This document shows, piece after piece, positions 21,836-34,794 of a stretch of DNA of 64,000 bases. The position numbers were made by a program, and so were the translations under genes. The notes beneath the pieces were generated by a model, which worked only from the letters and a program-made list of their open reading frames with translations, searched no databases and was not told the origin of the DNA. The DNA comes from Ovis canadensis (taxonomy: Eukaryota; Chordata; Mammalia; Artiodactyla; Bovidae): positions 90,969,501 to 91,033,500 of the forward strand of contig NC_091251.1 of NCBI RefSeq assembly GCF_042477335.2, in the 5' to 3' direction. Position 1 is the first letter of the stretch. Each line of letters opens with the position of its first letter.

Positions 21836-24800
21836 CAGGCTTTTGTAGTCATCTTACTTTTTGACATCGCTCTTTCCAGCAACATGTTTGCTCCATAAGC
21901 AGGCTCTTTCTGCTCTCAACTCAACTGCCAGTACCTGGCCCAGTGCCTAGCACACAGTAGGTCTTAAAGTAATTCTCTACTGTGGTAACTTAGCCAGCAG
22001 TAACTACTGTCCTGTGACAGACAATAGAGGGACTTGGCTGAACACGCACAGACATAGCGAAGAATAACGTTCCAATAAACATCCCAACAGCTCCAACCAG
22101 CCAGTGGCCCCGTAGAGTTGACTATTTTAAGCTGTACAGCATCTGTAGATCGGCTTTCTAGCAAGCCATCCTGTGTCAGAGTATTTATCTGTGAGGAATA
22201 GATGGCTGCAGTAAAATAATTATTTTAGATTGAGCGCATTCCATTTTCAAAGGGAATTTTAAACAAAAAGCTCTCAGCTCTGAAAAACAGGGGCTTTCAG
22301 GGGAAAGAGTCCCACTGCTCTGAAATCTTAGGCCCTCAGACGGGTGGGGTTGTTTCGCTAAATTTATTTCAGCCGCTTATAGAAACAGAAGGGGGAAGAG
22401 GGGGGCGGCTGCTTGCACACCAGCCCTGGCTCTGGAATATTAATATCTGCGGGTCAGACTTTTATTCGGGTTTTGTTTTACCTTTGGGGGGTGGGGAGGC
22501 AGGCAGCAACAGGAATATCTTCCAGCTGCGCGGCTCTGAGCTGTGCTTTCCTACTTTCCTCCCCTGCCTCACCCTGGGATGGCCCGCTGCCCGCTGGGTA
22601 CCAAGCGCTGGGCCAGGCCTTTTACCTTTTGACAGCAGCTTTCCTCTCGGGCCCAGAAGGAGTTTGAGCTCGGAGAGAGAGACAGACTAAATCTACCTGT
22701 TTGCTTTCTGGCACAAGTACGAGTGTAGGAGGAGCCTGGGGCCTCTGTCTCTGGCCCCCATCAGGAACCCCTACCCATTCACACACTCGCCTTCCCAGTG
22801 GCTCGACCCCTTGGTGAGAGCCAGGCCTTTTTATCCCCGGCTTCTCCCTCCTCAGGCTCCCTCAGCACATAGGTACCTGATACCTGATACCTGAACAGCC
22901 TCTTCTGTCACACACAGCACCTCCCCGCCATACATAGAAAAAGGAGTTAGATGACCCCACGCTGTGGCTTTTTAAAGCCTGTTGTTGCACTGCCTTTAGA
23001 ATGCTCTATGGGGAGCAGGTTAATTGCCTCCCACAAGTGTGGGGGAAAGCGAGGTGCAGGAGGGAGGCTGCAGCAGGTGGCCTGACCTCACTGCCAGCGA
23101 GAGACAAGTATCCACTGGCTGGCCCCTGGAGGCTCCCCAGGACCTGAGAAAGCGCCAGAGGAAGACGGGGCGCTGTGTCTGGGAGCTCACTGCCACGCGG
23201 CCACGGCTGTCTGAGGGCAGAAACAAGAAAGACACACAAGGAAGCTAAAAAATCTGCTGTGCTTAAGGCTTGAATAATTACATGAGACCATGGGGAAGTA
23301 CCTCGCACAGAGCCCGGCCCGTGGGAACCCAGCAAATGGCAGCTTGATTCTCTGGCAGACTCCTGCTTCCTAGGTCACCAAGGAAGATGGGGGAGGAGGC
23401 ATCTGTCCCCTCCACTCCCCAGCCCCCAGGTATTATTGGTGGGAAATAAGGTGGCCTGGGGCAGGAGATGGGGAGAAGCCCCAGTATGAAGATTCTCCAG
23501 CACTAAGCCGGGGAATCTGCTTCAAGGGGAGGATCAAGGGCATAGCACAGACTTGCAAACTGTAAAGTGCTTGCAAGTACACTCAGTTCCTGTTTTGTCC
23601 TAGCACCAGCCAGCTTGCTTCAGCATTGCTCTCCAGCCCTCCCCAGCACACCCAGCCCAGAGAGGGGCAGACCCCACCCTGGGGAGCTGTTTCTTAGAGA
23701 AGCAGGACCCATAACCCCAGCCAGAGCAGGGATCAGACAGCTCTTGGAGGGTCGCCACGGAGGCAGCCGGCAGAGGAGAGCATGGACCTTTGCCACAGCC
23801 TGTGACTTCTTTACAGCTGAGTTTCTCCCACCAACTGCACCCTCCACCCCAGAGGGGGCCCGCAAGGCCCCCAGACCAGGGCCTGCCCTTGTCTGACCAA
23901 AGGCAACCAGATCTGCTGCAGCTGTTCAGTAAGAGAACAAGCTCTCCCAGAGACTGGGGAAGCAGCTGGAGAAAGATTCCTGCCAGCCCGGGGGTGTAAA
24001 TATTTATACAACGTGGTGCGTGGGAAGGGGGAAAGCAGAGGAGGTGGCAGGGATGAGGCGGCACTGACACCGCAGACTGAAGGAGCCTGTGCTTTGGGCT
24101 CAGGTGGGAAGGGCAAGAGGCTGCCGGATCCTGATCCGCACCCAAACTCCTACATCAAAGAGGCCAGGTCCTCCCCCAGAGTGGAAGGGAGAACTTGCAA
24201 GAAAATTCATCATCTGTCCCCTCACCAACCCTCCTGTCTAGGTTGACCCTCTATGCTGGGGAGGAAGGCGGCTCTGCCTTGAACCAGAGATGAACCAAGT
24301 CCCTGGGGCCCAGGAGTCAGGACCTTGGGGCGGGGTTGGGGGGTGGGGGTTGATGGGCGGCTCCTGGGTCTCATGGTTCCAGGGTCTTGAGGGATGTTAG
24401 CTAGACCCAAGAGCTGGACTCTAGGACTGGAGGCTTAGCAAACATAAGCAAATGATAAGCAAAATATAAAGCAAGTGAACATTTCTCTCAAGCTTCCATA
24501 TGATCAACAAACAGTCTTTCCTAAAGTGGCAGCGAGCCTTGTGCACTGATAAGGGAGGAGGATAGATGGGACCTGGCAAGTGAGCAGAAGGAGGAGAAGG
24601 CGAGGGGCCCACGACGGCACTTGCAGAGAAGCAAGTGGCCGCCATCGCCACAGGGCCTCAGGGAAGGCAGCACACCAGAGCGCCTGGTGCTCTCGGGCCC
24701 CTTCACCCCAGGGTACAACCCAGCTGCTGTGGTGCCCCAGGCAGAACACTGATGTGTCTGCCCCCGCCGAGGACTCAGCCAGCACCCAGCGGCACTGATG

Positions 24801-27800
24801 GCCCAGGGTGGGACGCCAGCCTAGGCCGGGGAAGACAGCCAGATGGACTCCAGTTGACTCGCCTCAGACAGCTGGGGAGCAGGGGCCGGCCGCTCCTCTC
24901 CCCCACCCCCCGCCCCCAACTCCAGACAAGGAGGGGTGCGGCTGCGACTTCTAGGATTTCTCTGCCACCTCACCCATCGAGAAGTGCCACCTGCTTCTCT
25001 CGGTACCAGACCGGACCCTCAGGGCCTCCCACAGATGGGCTCTGTGGGGCTCCCAGTGGCCAAGAGCCTTTAAAGACACCTCACAGTAATTAGCCTCTTC
25101 TTGCATTCTTCCTGGGCCCTCAAAATGCCCACTGGCTGGGGTTGAGGGGTGGGAAGGAAGGACTTTCCACCGGAGAACTGCCTCAGTCTCCCCGCAGGCA
25201 GCTCCAGATGCTTAGGCTGGCTTTGGCCAGGGACCCAGGGTCACAGGATACCTAGACTCCCCCTGAGAGGCAGCCCCCACGCAGCAGGTCCTCCCACCCA
25301 CAGCACAGAGCTTTGCAAGTGATACATTCCCCTCCGGGGCACCTCCCCCGAGCCTCAGCCTTTCTGGGTGGAACCTGATGAGTCTTCCACCTGTCCACGG
25401 AGAAGGGCTGATTCCATCGCTGCCCTGTGAGATGGGGCCCCGGCCCACACACCATGGAGGAAACACCATCTGCCCCCAACCTTCAGCCGGGGCCTGGCAG
25501 GGGGTGAGCAGCAGAGGCCCAGCCCCCTCTCCAGGAGGAAGCCCTTCTTCCAAGGACACTGGAGCCAGGGGAGAATCTTCAGTCTCCCAGGCCCTCTTCT
25601 GCCACCGCGGCCCTGCCTGCCGGCTGTGGCCTCCTCCTTGCCAGCACCGCTTAAACAGATGAACAAGAATAAAAGCCTGTGTGGCCCAAGGAAAGCTTTG
25701 GGGGAGAGAATTGAAGCTGAAGGAAGAGAAACAAGAACATCAACAACAACAAAACTGTAAAAAATGGGAGAGGAGGGAAATTCAGGAAACAGACAAAATA
25801 AACCATCCGGGAATCCAGATGTAGAACAAGGAAGGCCAAAAGAAAAGAAAAATTATGTGAAGAAGGCAGAGTGGGGTGGGAAGGGGAATTGAGAATGAAA
25901 AAGAAGGGGGTGGGGTGGGGGAGATGTGAATATTCTGAAGAGAGAAGAATGTGAGAGCAAACACCACCGGAAAAAACAAAAAACACAGACCCAGGAGAGA
26001 AAAAGAGGCAGCAGTGGATTTAAAACAACTGTTTTGACCCTCAACCAACCACACTCAGGAATGTTCTGAGCCTTAAGGTTTTTTATGGATTACAGACTCT
26101 TCCAAACAGTGAACAAGGACAGTCCTAGAAAAGCAAGCTTTCCTTCTTGCCCTTGTTTTTCCTACAGTTCTCCCAACTCACTCCCACCATTGGTCTCTCA
26201 CAGAGTGAGGGCTGATCTTCCTGGAGCAAGACTGAAAGCCAGTCTAGTTCACTACAAATTCTGGAGGTTTCCATTGTGGTGCCTCCATGGAGGACTCAGC
26301 GGAGAATCTGAGCAGGAAAAGCATATGATGGAGCTGGGTTATAGCTTTGCATCTTCCAGGCACTTCTCTGTGCACCGGGGCAAACCCAACCCACCAGCAC
26401 ACCATTCCTAGAAGAGCAGGAGTTCATGGAAGATTGGCATACCCAACTGAAGCAAAAGCTGGAGGAGCCCCAGCAAAGGCAACTTTTGGAAACAATGTAG
26501 ATGATTGGATTCCTCTCTAGACACTCCCAAGGAGACCTAATGATAACTGCAGCTTCCTGATTGCCATGGTGGGCAGATAGCTTCTGGGAGTTCAGCCTCA
26601 CTGCCTAGTGTCCATAAACCCCATGAACACGTCCAGCAAACACTGCTTCCTCTCCTTTTGTCTGTCTGGCCTCACGATTCAGCTTTCCGTTGCTTCTCTT
26701 TCTCCTGTGAGTCCGCCAGTGCGCCTCTCCTCTGTGTCTGCTTTGGTTGTTCCATGTCCCTTAATTAATCAAACCTACCTCTGCCCACTCTTCCATTGCT
26801 CTAGAGCAGCAGGAGTTGGGAAAAAGCTTAAGCGAACTAAGGCAATATCAAGAATGTGAGTGAATTTAGTTTAGTGCCCAGCTTTCATGCCCAGGCTGTC
26901 CGCGGTGGGTGAGACAGGCTTGCAGTGGATTGGGACTGAGCCTCACCAGGCCACCTAAAACTGCTCCTGCAAAGTTCAGCCAAGAGGAAGCCACACAAGC
27001 TGAACTCTGACTGCCTGGGGTAAAGGGCACTGTGCCTACACTAGCCTTTCTCCCTCCATGAATTCTTAAGTATTTGACCCTGATTCCGTATATTCCAAAA
27101 TCACATTTTTCAGACTATCAAACACTGAGAGATGTGACAAAATGTACCGAAAGGATAATGTCTAGGTTGTAGCCTTACTCAACCCAGCTTCTTCCCATCC
27201 CTCCTAACCTTCACACCTGTCACAGTCCTGTAATCTATGACTCAAACTATTATTTAACCATGAAAAAGACAAACCAGGAAATTAGAAGCTGAATGGGCTA
27301 AAATGTATTCCATTCAACTGAGCTAATCTCCTAATAAGGGCGTGTATAATAAAAAGTCATGCTATATCTGTTCTGGAAGATGTGAACATTGCAAGGAAAA
27401 GTGCATGGTGACTGCAGATCCCAACTTGTCGAGATTTGTTCTCAGAAGTGTCAGAGCCTCATCCTAGGCCAGGCTGCCTAAAAGTCTGCTAAACAAGGCT
27501 TAACGTTTGAGAACTAGTGTTGTGATGGAGAGCGCTCAACGTTCAGCGGGACCGTGTTCAAATCCTGGCACAGGCACTTCTTCGGCCAGCAAGGCACTCA
27601 CCTGCCCTCCCCAGTCTTATCTACTGTGAAATGGCAATGACAGCAATACCCATCTTCTGGCGCTGCCGTGAGGACAGATGAGCAAAGCGCTTGGCATGAA
27701 ACCACCATGAAACCACCCTGTCAACTGTTGCTGTATGTTAAGCAGCAAATTGGCAAAACCAAGACGGCTGGAGGCCCCACAAAGTGGAGTTCCACGGAGT

Positions 27801-28299
27801 CACTGGAAAATAGTCAAGTATCTGGAGCGAGAGAGAGAAGAGGGTCCCCTAGGAGGCCCCAGCAGCTGGCGGGTGGAGCACTGCATGAAGAGCCAAGGAC
27901 AGCCACTCAGAGTGTGGGTGGGAGGACATGGGGGCTGCTCTCCAGTCCCCCCGCATTAGCTCAACGCGCCACATCCCCACCCTCCCTGTGTTCATCTTTA
28001 ACTGAAGCTCACACTGGCCTGGCCCCCACTTACATGCACAGCCCTGGCCAAGCAGAGGGCAGTGGTGGGAACAAGCTGGCCTCAGAGAATTAATAATTGG
28101 GCGTTTCTGCCCAGATTCAGAAATCTATCCTTTTAGGAGCCATCGTCAGGATATGACCTGATGGTGAGAAATACATGTTTCATTTTTTTTTTCTTTAAGT
28201 AGAAAGGCAAAAAGTTTAAAAAATGTTCTAGAAAAATGAAGAGCAGATGAATCTTGCTAATATTTAGGCAGTTATTAATTTTTAAATGAAGTAAAAACA
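21836..28299. other. Repeat-poor intergenic block
   Basis: No gene was recognised. Compared with neighbouring regions it has few ruminant SINEs. The left part (about 21.96-22.40 kb) is rich in transcription-factor-like motifs, including MEF2-like CTATTTTAAG and TEAD-like CATTCC. A purine-rich stretch lies at 25.69-26.01 kb. A MIR-like fragment is present near 27.53-27.69 kb. Confidence 0.5.
25690..26015 (+). repeat. Long purine-rich strand
   Basis: About 320 bases in which the plus strand is mostly A and G, including GGGGTGGG and GAAGAAGG-type runs, but no regular repeat unit. It differs sharply from the surroundings. Confidence 0.7.
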
Positions 28300-28555
28300 A
28301 TGTAAGTGTAATGAGTTTCTTTTTTTTAAGAGATACATTCTGAAATACTAAAAGATGAAGTGATATGACCTGATACATTGGACTTACTTAAAAATTATAT
28401 GGGACTTGGGGAGGCAGATGGTGGCATAAAGGGACAGACTTGGCCAGGAGTTGGTGATGCTGGTGGTGGGTGCGTGGGTGTTCAGCATATCACTCTGCTC
28501 CTTTATATGTTTGAAATTTTGCATAATGTTTTAAGTTCATAAAAGCTGAAAAAAA
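28300..28555 (+). mobile_element. Old LINE-like 3' end, family unassigned
   Basis: It includes 'gagatacattctgaaatact' and ends 'catataatg'-type text with an A-rich tail. It resembles a widespread mammalian 3'-end repeat, but I cannot name the family. Confidence 0.45.
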
Positions 28556-29485
28556 TGTGCAATGAGGGATTCTCATCTTACTGGTTCTTGCAACATGATA
28601 TTTACTTCCTAAGGACATGTGTTCTTGGACAAGAGATAAGGCTGTAGGGAGGCCTGCCAGGAGCTGGGAAGGGCTGGAGAACAGACAGGGAGACCACCAC
28701 CTGGGGATGAGGAAAGAGCCCCAAACATGCTGAAGACAGAGTGCTGTCCTGCCCGTCAAGGACCTCCGAGCCTGGAGGAAAAAACATTCATTACTATCCC
28801 TTTGCACTGCTTTTGAACTCAGTGACAATTATTTTTTAGCAAACAGCCATGATAGCAGAGTCACCGACCTCACTTTCTTCAACTGGAAAGTGGGAAGAAA
28901 TCACACGCACCCCACTTCCCAGGGCGTGGGGTAAAGGAGATGAAGGGTCCTAAAGTGCCCTAGCACTGATAAAGACTGGGTCTGATTGAGGGGGTTTTGG
29001 CAAATGGTGACCTTCAGCCTGTCAGGACCAAGGGGGAGCCAACCCGTTGTGGGCACTCTCATAATGTAGGTGCTCCTCTTAAACATATAAGTTAAATGTG
29101 AGTCAGGGCACACAGTCTCTGAGACCACTGGGAGCCGGGCATCCTGCCGAGAGTTGGCCCCTTTAGGTGTCACCCAGGAGCCACTGCTGGCCTCCTCCCT
29201 CCCCAGGGGAGCCACCCCTGCTGTGCACCCCTGGGAAAAACAGGAACGGGGCCCCCAGAGTTTTCTCTCTAGTTGAAGAATGAGTTAGAAAATGAAAAAT
29301 AGGGCACTACCCACTCTGGGCTGTGGCTTTGAATGGAGAAATGCATCCTAAGAAAACAGATCTTTGGCAGATCAGCTCACCCTCAAAGAGGGGGACAAGG
29401 GCTGCACAGACAGACACCTGCTCTGTGCTCAGTGGGCCCCCACAGGGAGCTTCTGGAGCTCTAAGCAGGCATGACAGCCTCCAGA

Positions 29486-29498
29486 CACCAGGGGGCAG
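29486..29498 (+). promoter_or_regulatory. CTCF-like motif, forward
   Basis: CACCAGGGGGCAG is an essentially perfect CTCF core in the plus orientation, outside any recognised repeat. Confidence 0.6.
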
Positions 29499-30084
29499 CC
29501 TAACACACCCTCCAGCGGTCGGAGGGACCCACCAAAGGTGACCTGGCAACAGACACACTTCCAAGACAAATCTAAGTAGCCTGGGCATGCAGAGGAGGAA
29601 ATCCCAGGGAGGCAAGATGGCCCACACTGCCAGCTCTTGAGTCTTTGCCACTTGCCCCCAGGCAACTGCTGAGCAGCTTCCTGCAAGACAAGCTTCAGCC
29701 AGAAGAGAGTGTTGGTGAGGGACCCACAGGCTACAGACTGGCAGGGACATGGGAGACAATAAAAGCAGAAGGTAGGCTGGGGGCTGAGAGAGCAGCCAAG
29801 CCAAGTCTTTGGATTCTTGCTCTAGAACCTCCTGCCGAGCAGATGAAAGGTCTGTCCCATCCCAACCTGCTCCACATCCTCTCCTTCTGCTGTCCACAGG
29901 ACCCCACTGCATGCTATCCGTGCCTTCATCCCATTAAGGAACAGAAAGGAGACCCCAGGAAAGTCTGAATGTTTTCCAAAACTCCTTGGAGTTTGAGATC
30001 TTTGAAACGCATTCACGGGATTACTCTCAGAAAGCCCCCTGGCTCCAGAGAAGAGAGCAGCCTCTGTTGTGAGCCCTTCAGAGC

Positions 30085-30200
30085 TGCAGTGCCTGGGTTC
30101 AAATCCTGCCTCTGCTGTTTACCAGCTCTGCAACAGTGGGCAAGGTACTTAGCCTCTGTGCCTTAGTCTCCCGCTCTGTAAAAAGAGTAACAGTGACTCT
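30085..30200. mobile_element. MIR-class fragment
   Basis: 'gggttcaaatcctgcctctg' followed by 'ttagtctcccgctctgtaaa' matches the MIR core. Confidence 0.65.
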
Positions 30201-32339
30201 CTTGGGTCATTGCCTGCAACAATGGCTGGCTACAACAAGGGAAAGCATTTGAAGAAAGCCTGAAGTTTTCACAGACACGCATAGCACTGCTCTGTGCACA
30301 AGCCAGAAGCCCCAAAGGTCTGTGCTTCTTCCTGGCAGGATGCAGTTCACAGAGACCACCAAGCTGTGGAGGCAACAGGCCCTGAGTCCGGAACAGGAGT
30401 GGGTTTAGTGTCTTCTTAAGAGAGGGAAGCTCCTCTCACAGGGAGCTTCTGGAGCTCTGAGCACCTGAGCTCAGTGCAGCCAGCTTACCCAGTGCAGCCC
30501 GCCTATGCCCACTTTGGGTTTTGTGCAGGACAAGCAGAACACATCACTCACGTTGAAGCTGGGCTTGTTAAACTCATCAGCCAGCGGCTGAAAGACAGGC
30601 TGGCAGGCCTCTGGAGGACAGGCCCACGTGGGCAAGCCTGGGGAGAGCCAGCCTTGCTGAGGCCAGGCCTGCACAGAGGGTGTGAGGAACCTACCAGCCT
30701 CAGAGCAGGGTTGGGCTTCCCTGGGACGGAGAGGAAAGAGTTAAGTCGACTCTGGGCTCCAGAGGGCGGCTCTACAGCTATAAACAGTGAGCCAAGGGAG
30801 GGAGGGAGCTGACACAGGATGTGGCCAGGGCTCGAGCTGTCTGATTATTAACTTCACTTTTATTTGGAGGGGGATTCGATTCTCTGTTTTACTTCCCATC
30901 AAGGAAGTGAAAGCCCAGGTCTCGGAGGGGCCTGGTTTCAAATTGTTTTGTCACAGCTCATTTATTTTTCCTCTTAAATAAATAAACAAAACCACCTCTT
31001 TGTTTTCCCCTGAATGAATGTTCAGCAAATTATCTGTGGGTGAGGCATGAAAGGGGTTTTCTGGAGTCTTTCGTGGGGGCACTTGGGCTTTTTTTTTAAA
31101 AGGAAAAAAGAAAAGATTCTTTTAGCTTCGACCTTCTCCAAGACTGTCAAGGCACTTTCTTTTCTGTCTCATCTTGAGATGGCAGCCTGAAATCACAGCC
31201 TCAAGCCCAGTCAGACACACAGACCTTCCTCTGCTGGTCCTTGGGGCCAGCCTTCACATGTCACAGGCTCCAACCCCAAGGCCACACAGTGGAAGCAACA
31301 AGAACACTTGGAGCTCAGTGGTTAGTTAGTCCTCTTGGTCAGCTAGGACCCATGGTTTTTGTTCCTTCCACTAAAAATAACAAAGCAATTAAACACAAAA
31401 GGGTTCCATCACAGCTTAATAAAATTCCATTGCATGTTCCTTCGCTCAAGGTTCAAAATATTTGGAAAATTTGTTTACAACACTAAAACCATTCAATAAT
31501 CTCTTGACTCTTGGAATAACCCTTTCCTGTATGACTGACATATGGGAGGGACCAAGGGGGATACAAAGACCACTGTCACACAGTCCCTACCCTCCTGGTG
31601 CCCACAGTTCAGAGAGGAGAGAGGAAAACAGAAGCTCCTACAGCAGAGGTCAGTGGAACCACAGGTGGGCAGGGAGGGAAAAGACAGGCTCCGCTGGAAA
31701 TGAAGGGGGAAATGGAGGATGGTTTCCTGGAGCTTATATTTAAGCTGGATCTTGAAGAACCGATGCTATTAAGAAGAAAGGATATGCGAAGAGCTGAAAA
31801 GTACTCGTATGACAGACAATATCAATGTGTGAACCAGGTCAGATACAAGACCGCGGGACCGGTGGAGCCTGGAGGGCCTATGGCTCCTCAAATGGCATTC
31901 AGAAAGGCGGCTGAAGGCCTCAAGGTGGAGAGGAGCTCAAAGGAGCAGGCCACTTCAATTCTGCTTCAGCTGCCAGTCCCTGGCTTGGCTGGGAGACGGG
32001 CCTGCGTGTGAAGAAGCTGCTGTTAATGCTGTGAGATACAGTTGTCTGGGGGCGGGGGTGCCGACTGACGCTGGGCTAGTCCCAGACACCTGAAGACCAC
32101 CAGGAGCAACGTTTGCTGCCTGTTCGCGGCCTCTAAGCTTTCTGATCCTGGAATAAGGGGCAAAGAAGGAAGGGGTGACTGGAACAAATCAATTCACTTA
32201 CAAACGTTCGGGCTCCTCATGCTATATGGGATATGGGATGGGGTTTCCAAACACCACTACCACCCCGGGGGGAGTTGCCAGGATCCAAGGTTTTCTTCTA
32301 GGTCTTGGAAATTCCGTGGCATCGCAGCTTCCAACCCTC

Positions 32340-33045
32340 AAGGTGCCCTCGCCGCCGGGCTGGGCCGGGCGCCGGCCACGAGGGGGTTAAGGCGCCGCCA
32401 AGATGGCCGCCTTGTTTTGCACTCCTGAGGGGTCACGCGGCAGGCTGCCCTTTGCCTCTGGGGAGTTAGTCAAGGTCCCGCCGCCCTCCCCGGGCGGGCT
32501 CTCTGCCCTCTGCGGCCGGACGGCGCCTCCTCCCCTGCGCGTCCCGCACTCTCGGGGCCGCTGAACTTTCCAGGCCCCGAGCGAGCCAAACTCCCAACCT
32601 TCCAGGCAGCAGGCCTGGCCTTGGAGGAGGCGAGGCACGGAGCCCCACCCAGCCACCCCCGGCGATACCGGGGCCGGGGGTGCGCTCCAGCCGGGCCCCT
32701 TCGGCCTCTGAGAGCGTCTGGGGGACCTGTGAGCCGAGGCCGCAGCCTGGGCCGCGATCCCTACTTCTCGTCTCTTGCCTGAAGCCGCCCCGGCCGCCTC
32801 CCGGAAGGCCTCGGAGGGCTGCGCCCGCCTGCAGCCGAGCAGAGGCGCGATGCAACGTGGTCGCACTGCCCTCCAGTGGCCGGTGTGCCGAACAGCACGG
32901 CGGGCCGGGGCAAGGGTCCCGGTGATGACCCAGGGTCCCGGACACTCGGCCGGGCCGGCGGGCCCGACGTGGACTTGCTCATCCCCAGTGCCTTTTATCG
33001 GCGGCCCTTTGCCGCGGGAGCCACTGATCCAACAGCAGGGCATTT
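32340..33045. promoter_or_regulatory. Distal CpG island, possible promoter
   Basis: About 700 bases of high CpG density, isolated in otherwise CpG-poor intergenic DNA about 20 kb upstream of ZFP36L1. It starts with a YY1-type motif and has no TATA box. Open frames on both strands, up to about 218 codons on minus, are arginine-, proline- and glycine-rich, as expected from GC-rich DNA. It could drive an unannotated lncRNA or act as an enhancer. Confidence 0.6.
32399..32411 (+). promoter_or_regulatory. YY1-type motif CAAGATGGCCGCC
   Basis: AAGATGGCNGC just downstream of a CpG-island start is the classic YY1/TATA-less promoter arrangement, and its plus orientation suggests rightward transcription. 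The ATG inside it opens a 53-codon frame (32403-32564) in a strong initiation context (AAGATGG). That frame has no recognisable domain and is probably chance. Confidence 0.5.
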
Positions 33046-33051
33046 GCTTCC

Positions 33052-33175
33052 GCCAGTGGTTCTTGAACTCCTCTGTGCCCCCTGAATCTGAGTGCCCAGT
33101 TGCTTCAAACCCAGATTCCTACACCCAAAGTCAGGACATCTGCATTTCCTTGCTAACAAGTTCCCAGGAGCAGCT
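33052..33175. mobile_element. MER5A-like hAT-Charlie fragment
   Basis: 'cagtggttcttgaactcctc' to 'taacaagttcccaggag' follows a MER5A element and abuts the CpG island. Confidence 0.6.
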
Positions 33176-34251
33176 CCTAGGGAGACATTTATAGAACAAC
33201 TGGCCCAGCGGCTCCTCCTGTCCTGAGGATCCTGTTATTCACTCATTGAGTCTCATATGCCCTGCTGGGCACTGAAGACCAGAGGTGACCGTCACCAAGC
33301 TCCTACCTCATGAGACCCTCTCTAACAGAAGAGACAGATTCGTTTAAACAGATAATCTCATAAATAAATACGGTTCCATTTGAGAAAGTGTTCAAATTCC
33401 TCTGAAGGAAAAGAATAAGCTGCTCAAAGAACTTGCATGCATGGAAAACTATTTCAGAGTTGGGATGAGGAGCCTGTTGTTCCCTCTCTGAGGAACCTCT
33501 AAGCTGAGGCCAACAGGAAGAAGGAAGAGATGTCAGGGAGGTGGGAGAGAGTCTGAGGCAGCAGGTAGAACAGGTGAGAAGCTGTAGATGGTGAAAGGAG
33601 ATGCAGAGACTGGAAGGATGGAACTGGATGGTGGAAGGGGAGGGGATGTAGAGGGTCAGAGGCCCCAGGTCTATTCATCTGGTACCCAAAGACCCCACTT
33701 CAAAAGGGGCAACATGCAGAGAAAGCTGAACAATTAGCCACCTGCCTCAGAGCCCAGGAATCATGTCCCACCAGCGAAAACCTCTGCCAAGTGCCCCGGG
33801 CCCGTGAACTTGCTGCTCCCTGAACCAGATTTGTGCGGGCTTCTCCCCTAAACCTGAAGGAGAGCCACATTTGATGGATCCAGGTGAGCAACGGTAAGAA
33901 GACATGCTGTACCATCTATCCACCTGCACGTTGGGCGTTTCATCTCCTCCCTACTGTGGGTACAGGATACAGCCATTTCTCCAATGAGCATTTTTAATTA
34001 TCTATGTGTCTGCTCTGGAGTCACCTCAGTGACACATGAGGTGTGCCACAAGGGGCATGGCCTGCCCCCTGGACTGTCCTACAGGGCAGGGAGATGGAGG
34101 ACCCCATCCCTGACCCCAGTCTCAGTTCCTAGCCAGCTGCCTGAATCCACATCCCACCCACATATCCCTGGGGCAGCTCCTGGAGGGCAAGGGGGCAGGG
34201 AACAAGATGGCAACGGGAGGCTGAGGACTCTACTGTGAGGATGTTGTGTGT
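33176..34251. other. Intergenic, no gene seen
   Basis: Unique-looking sequence with no recognised gene, RNA or recent repeat. Confidence 0.45.
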
Positions 34252-34450
34252 GTGCACGCTCAGTCGCTCATTCATTTCTGAGTCTTTGTGGCCCCTTGGA
34301 CTGTAACCCTCCAGGCTCCTTTGTCCATGGGATTCTCCAGGCAAGAATACTGGAGTGGGTTGCCACTTCCTTCTCCAGGGGATCTTCCCAACCCAGGGAT
34401 CAAACCCACATACCTTGTGTCTCCTGGATTCTTTACCACTGCACCACTGA
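34252..34450 (-). mobile_element. Bov-tA SINE
   Basis: The reverse BovA body and tRNA head ('tttaccactgcaccactga'). Confidence 0.85.
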
Positions 34451-34794
34451 CTTGGTATCAATGCCAGTTTGATGGCAGGGGTGACCTCCATCCACTCCAC
34501 TGCCTCTATTCCTCAAGCTTAATCTCTAGGTATCTTCTCATTAGGACTGTCACCTTGCACAGTCACTTTCCTCTCCAGTTTTCTCATCGGAAAAATGGGG
34601 GTGGAGATGAGTTGTATTAGATGGTCTCCAAGGAGTTTTGATCCAGGCCTAGCCCATCAGCCCACAGCTGGAGGGATGGATGAAGAGAAGGTTTCTGCTC
34701 AGTGACACTGCAACTATGCAAAGTCAGGCCTTGGTTCTAATCACCTCCAGGTTGTGGGGAGGGAGAGAAGAACATCTGGAAATCTGTTGCAGCT

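Larger units (their letters stand above)
28556..32339. other. Intergenic, no gene seen
   Basis: Mostly unique DNA with a MIR fragment near 30.09-30.20 kb and two copies of an exact 22-base motif (29441 and 30437). About 30.84-31.01 kb is motif-dense (RUNX-like AACCACC, FOX-like TAAATAAACA) and may be a regulatory element. A long open stretch on the minus strand (29.3-29.9 kb) shows no recognisable domain. Confidence 0.5.

Noticed and set aside
29307-29912. Open stretch of about 201 codons on the minus strand
   Set aside because: Leucine- and proline-rich but with no domain, splice signals or homologue that I recognise, so not supported as a gene.
32387-33043. Open stretch of about 218 codons on the minus strand in the distal CpG island
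   Set aside because: Same composition argument; no recognisable family. The island itself is kept as a regulatory feature.
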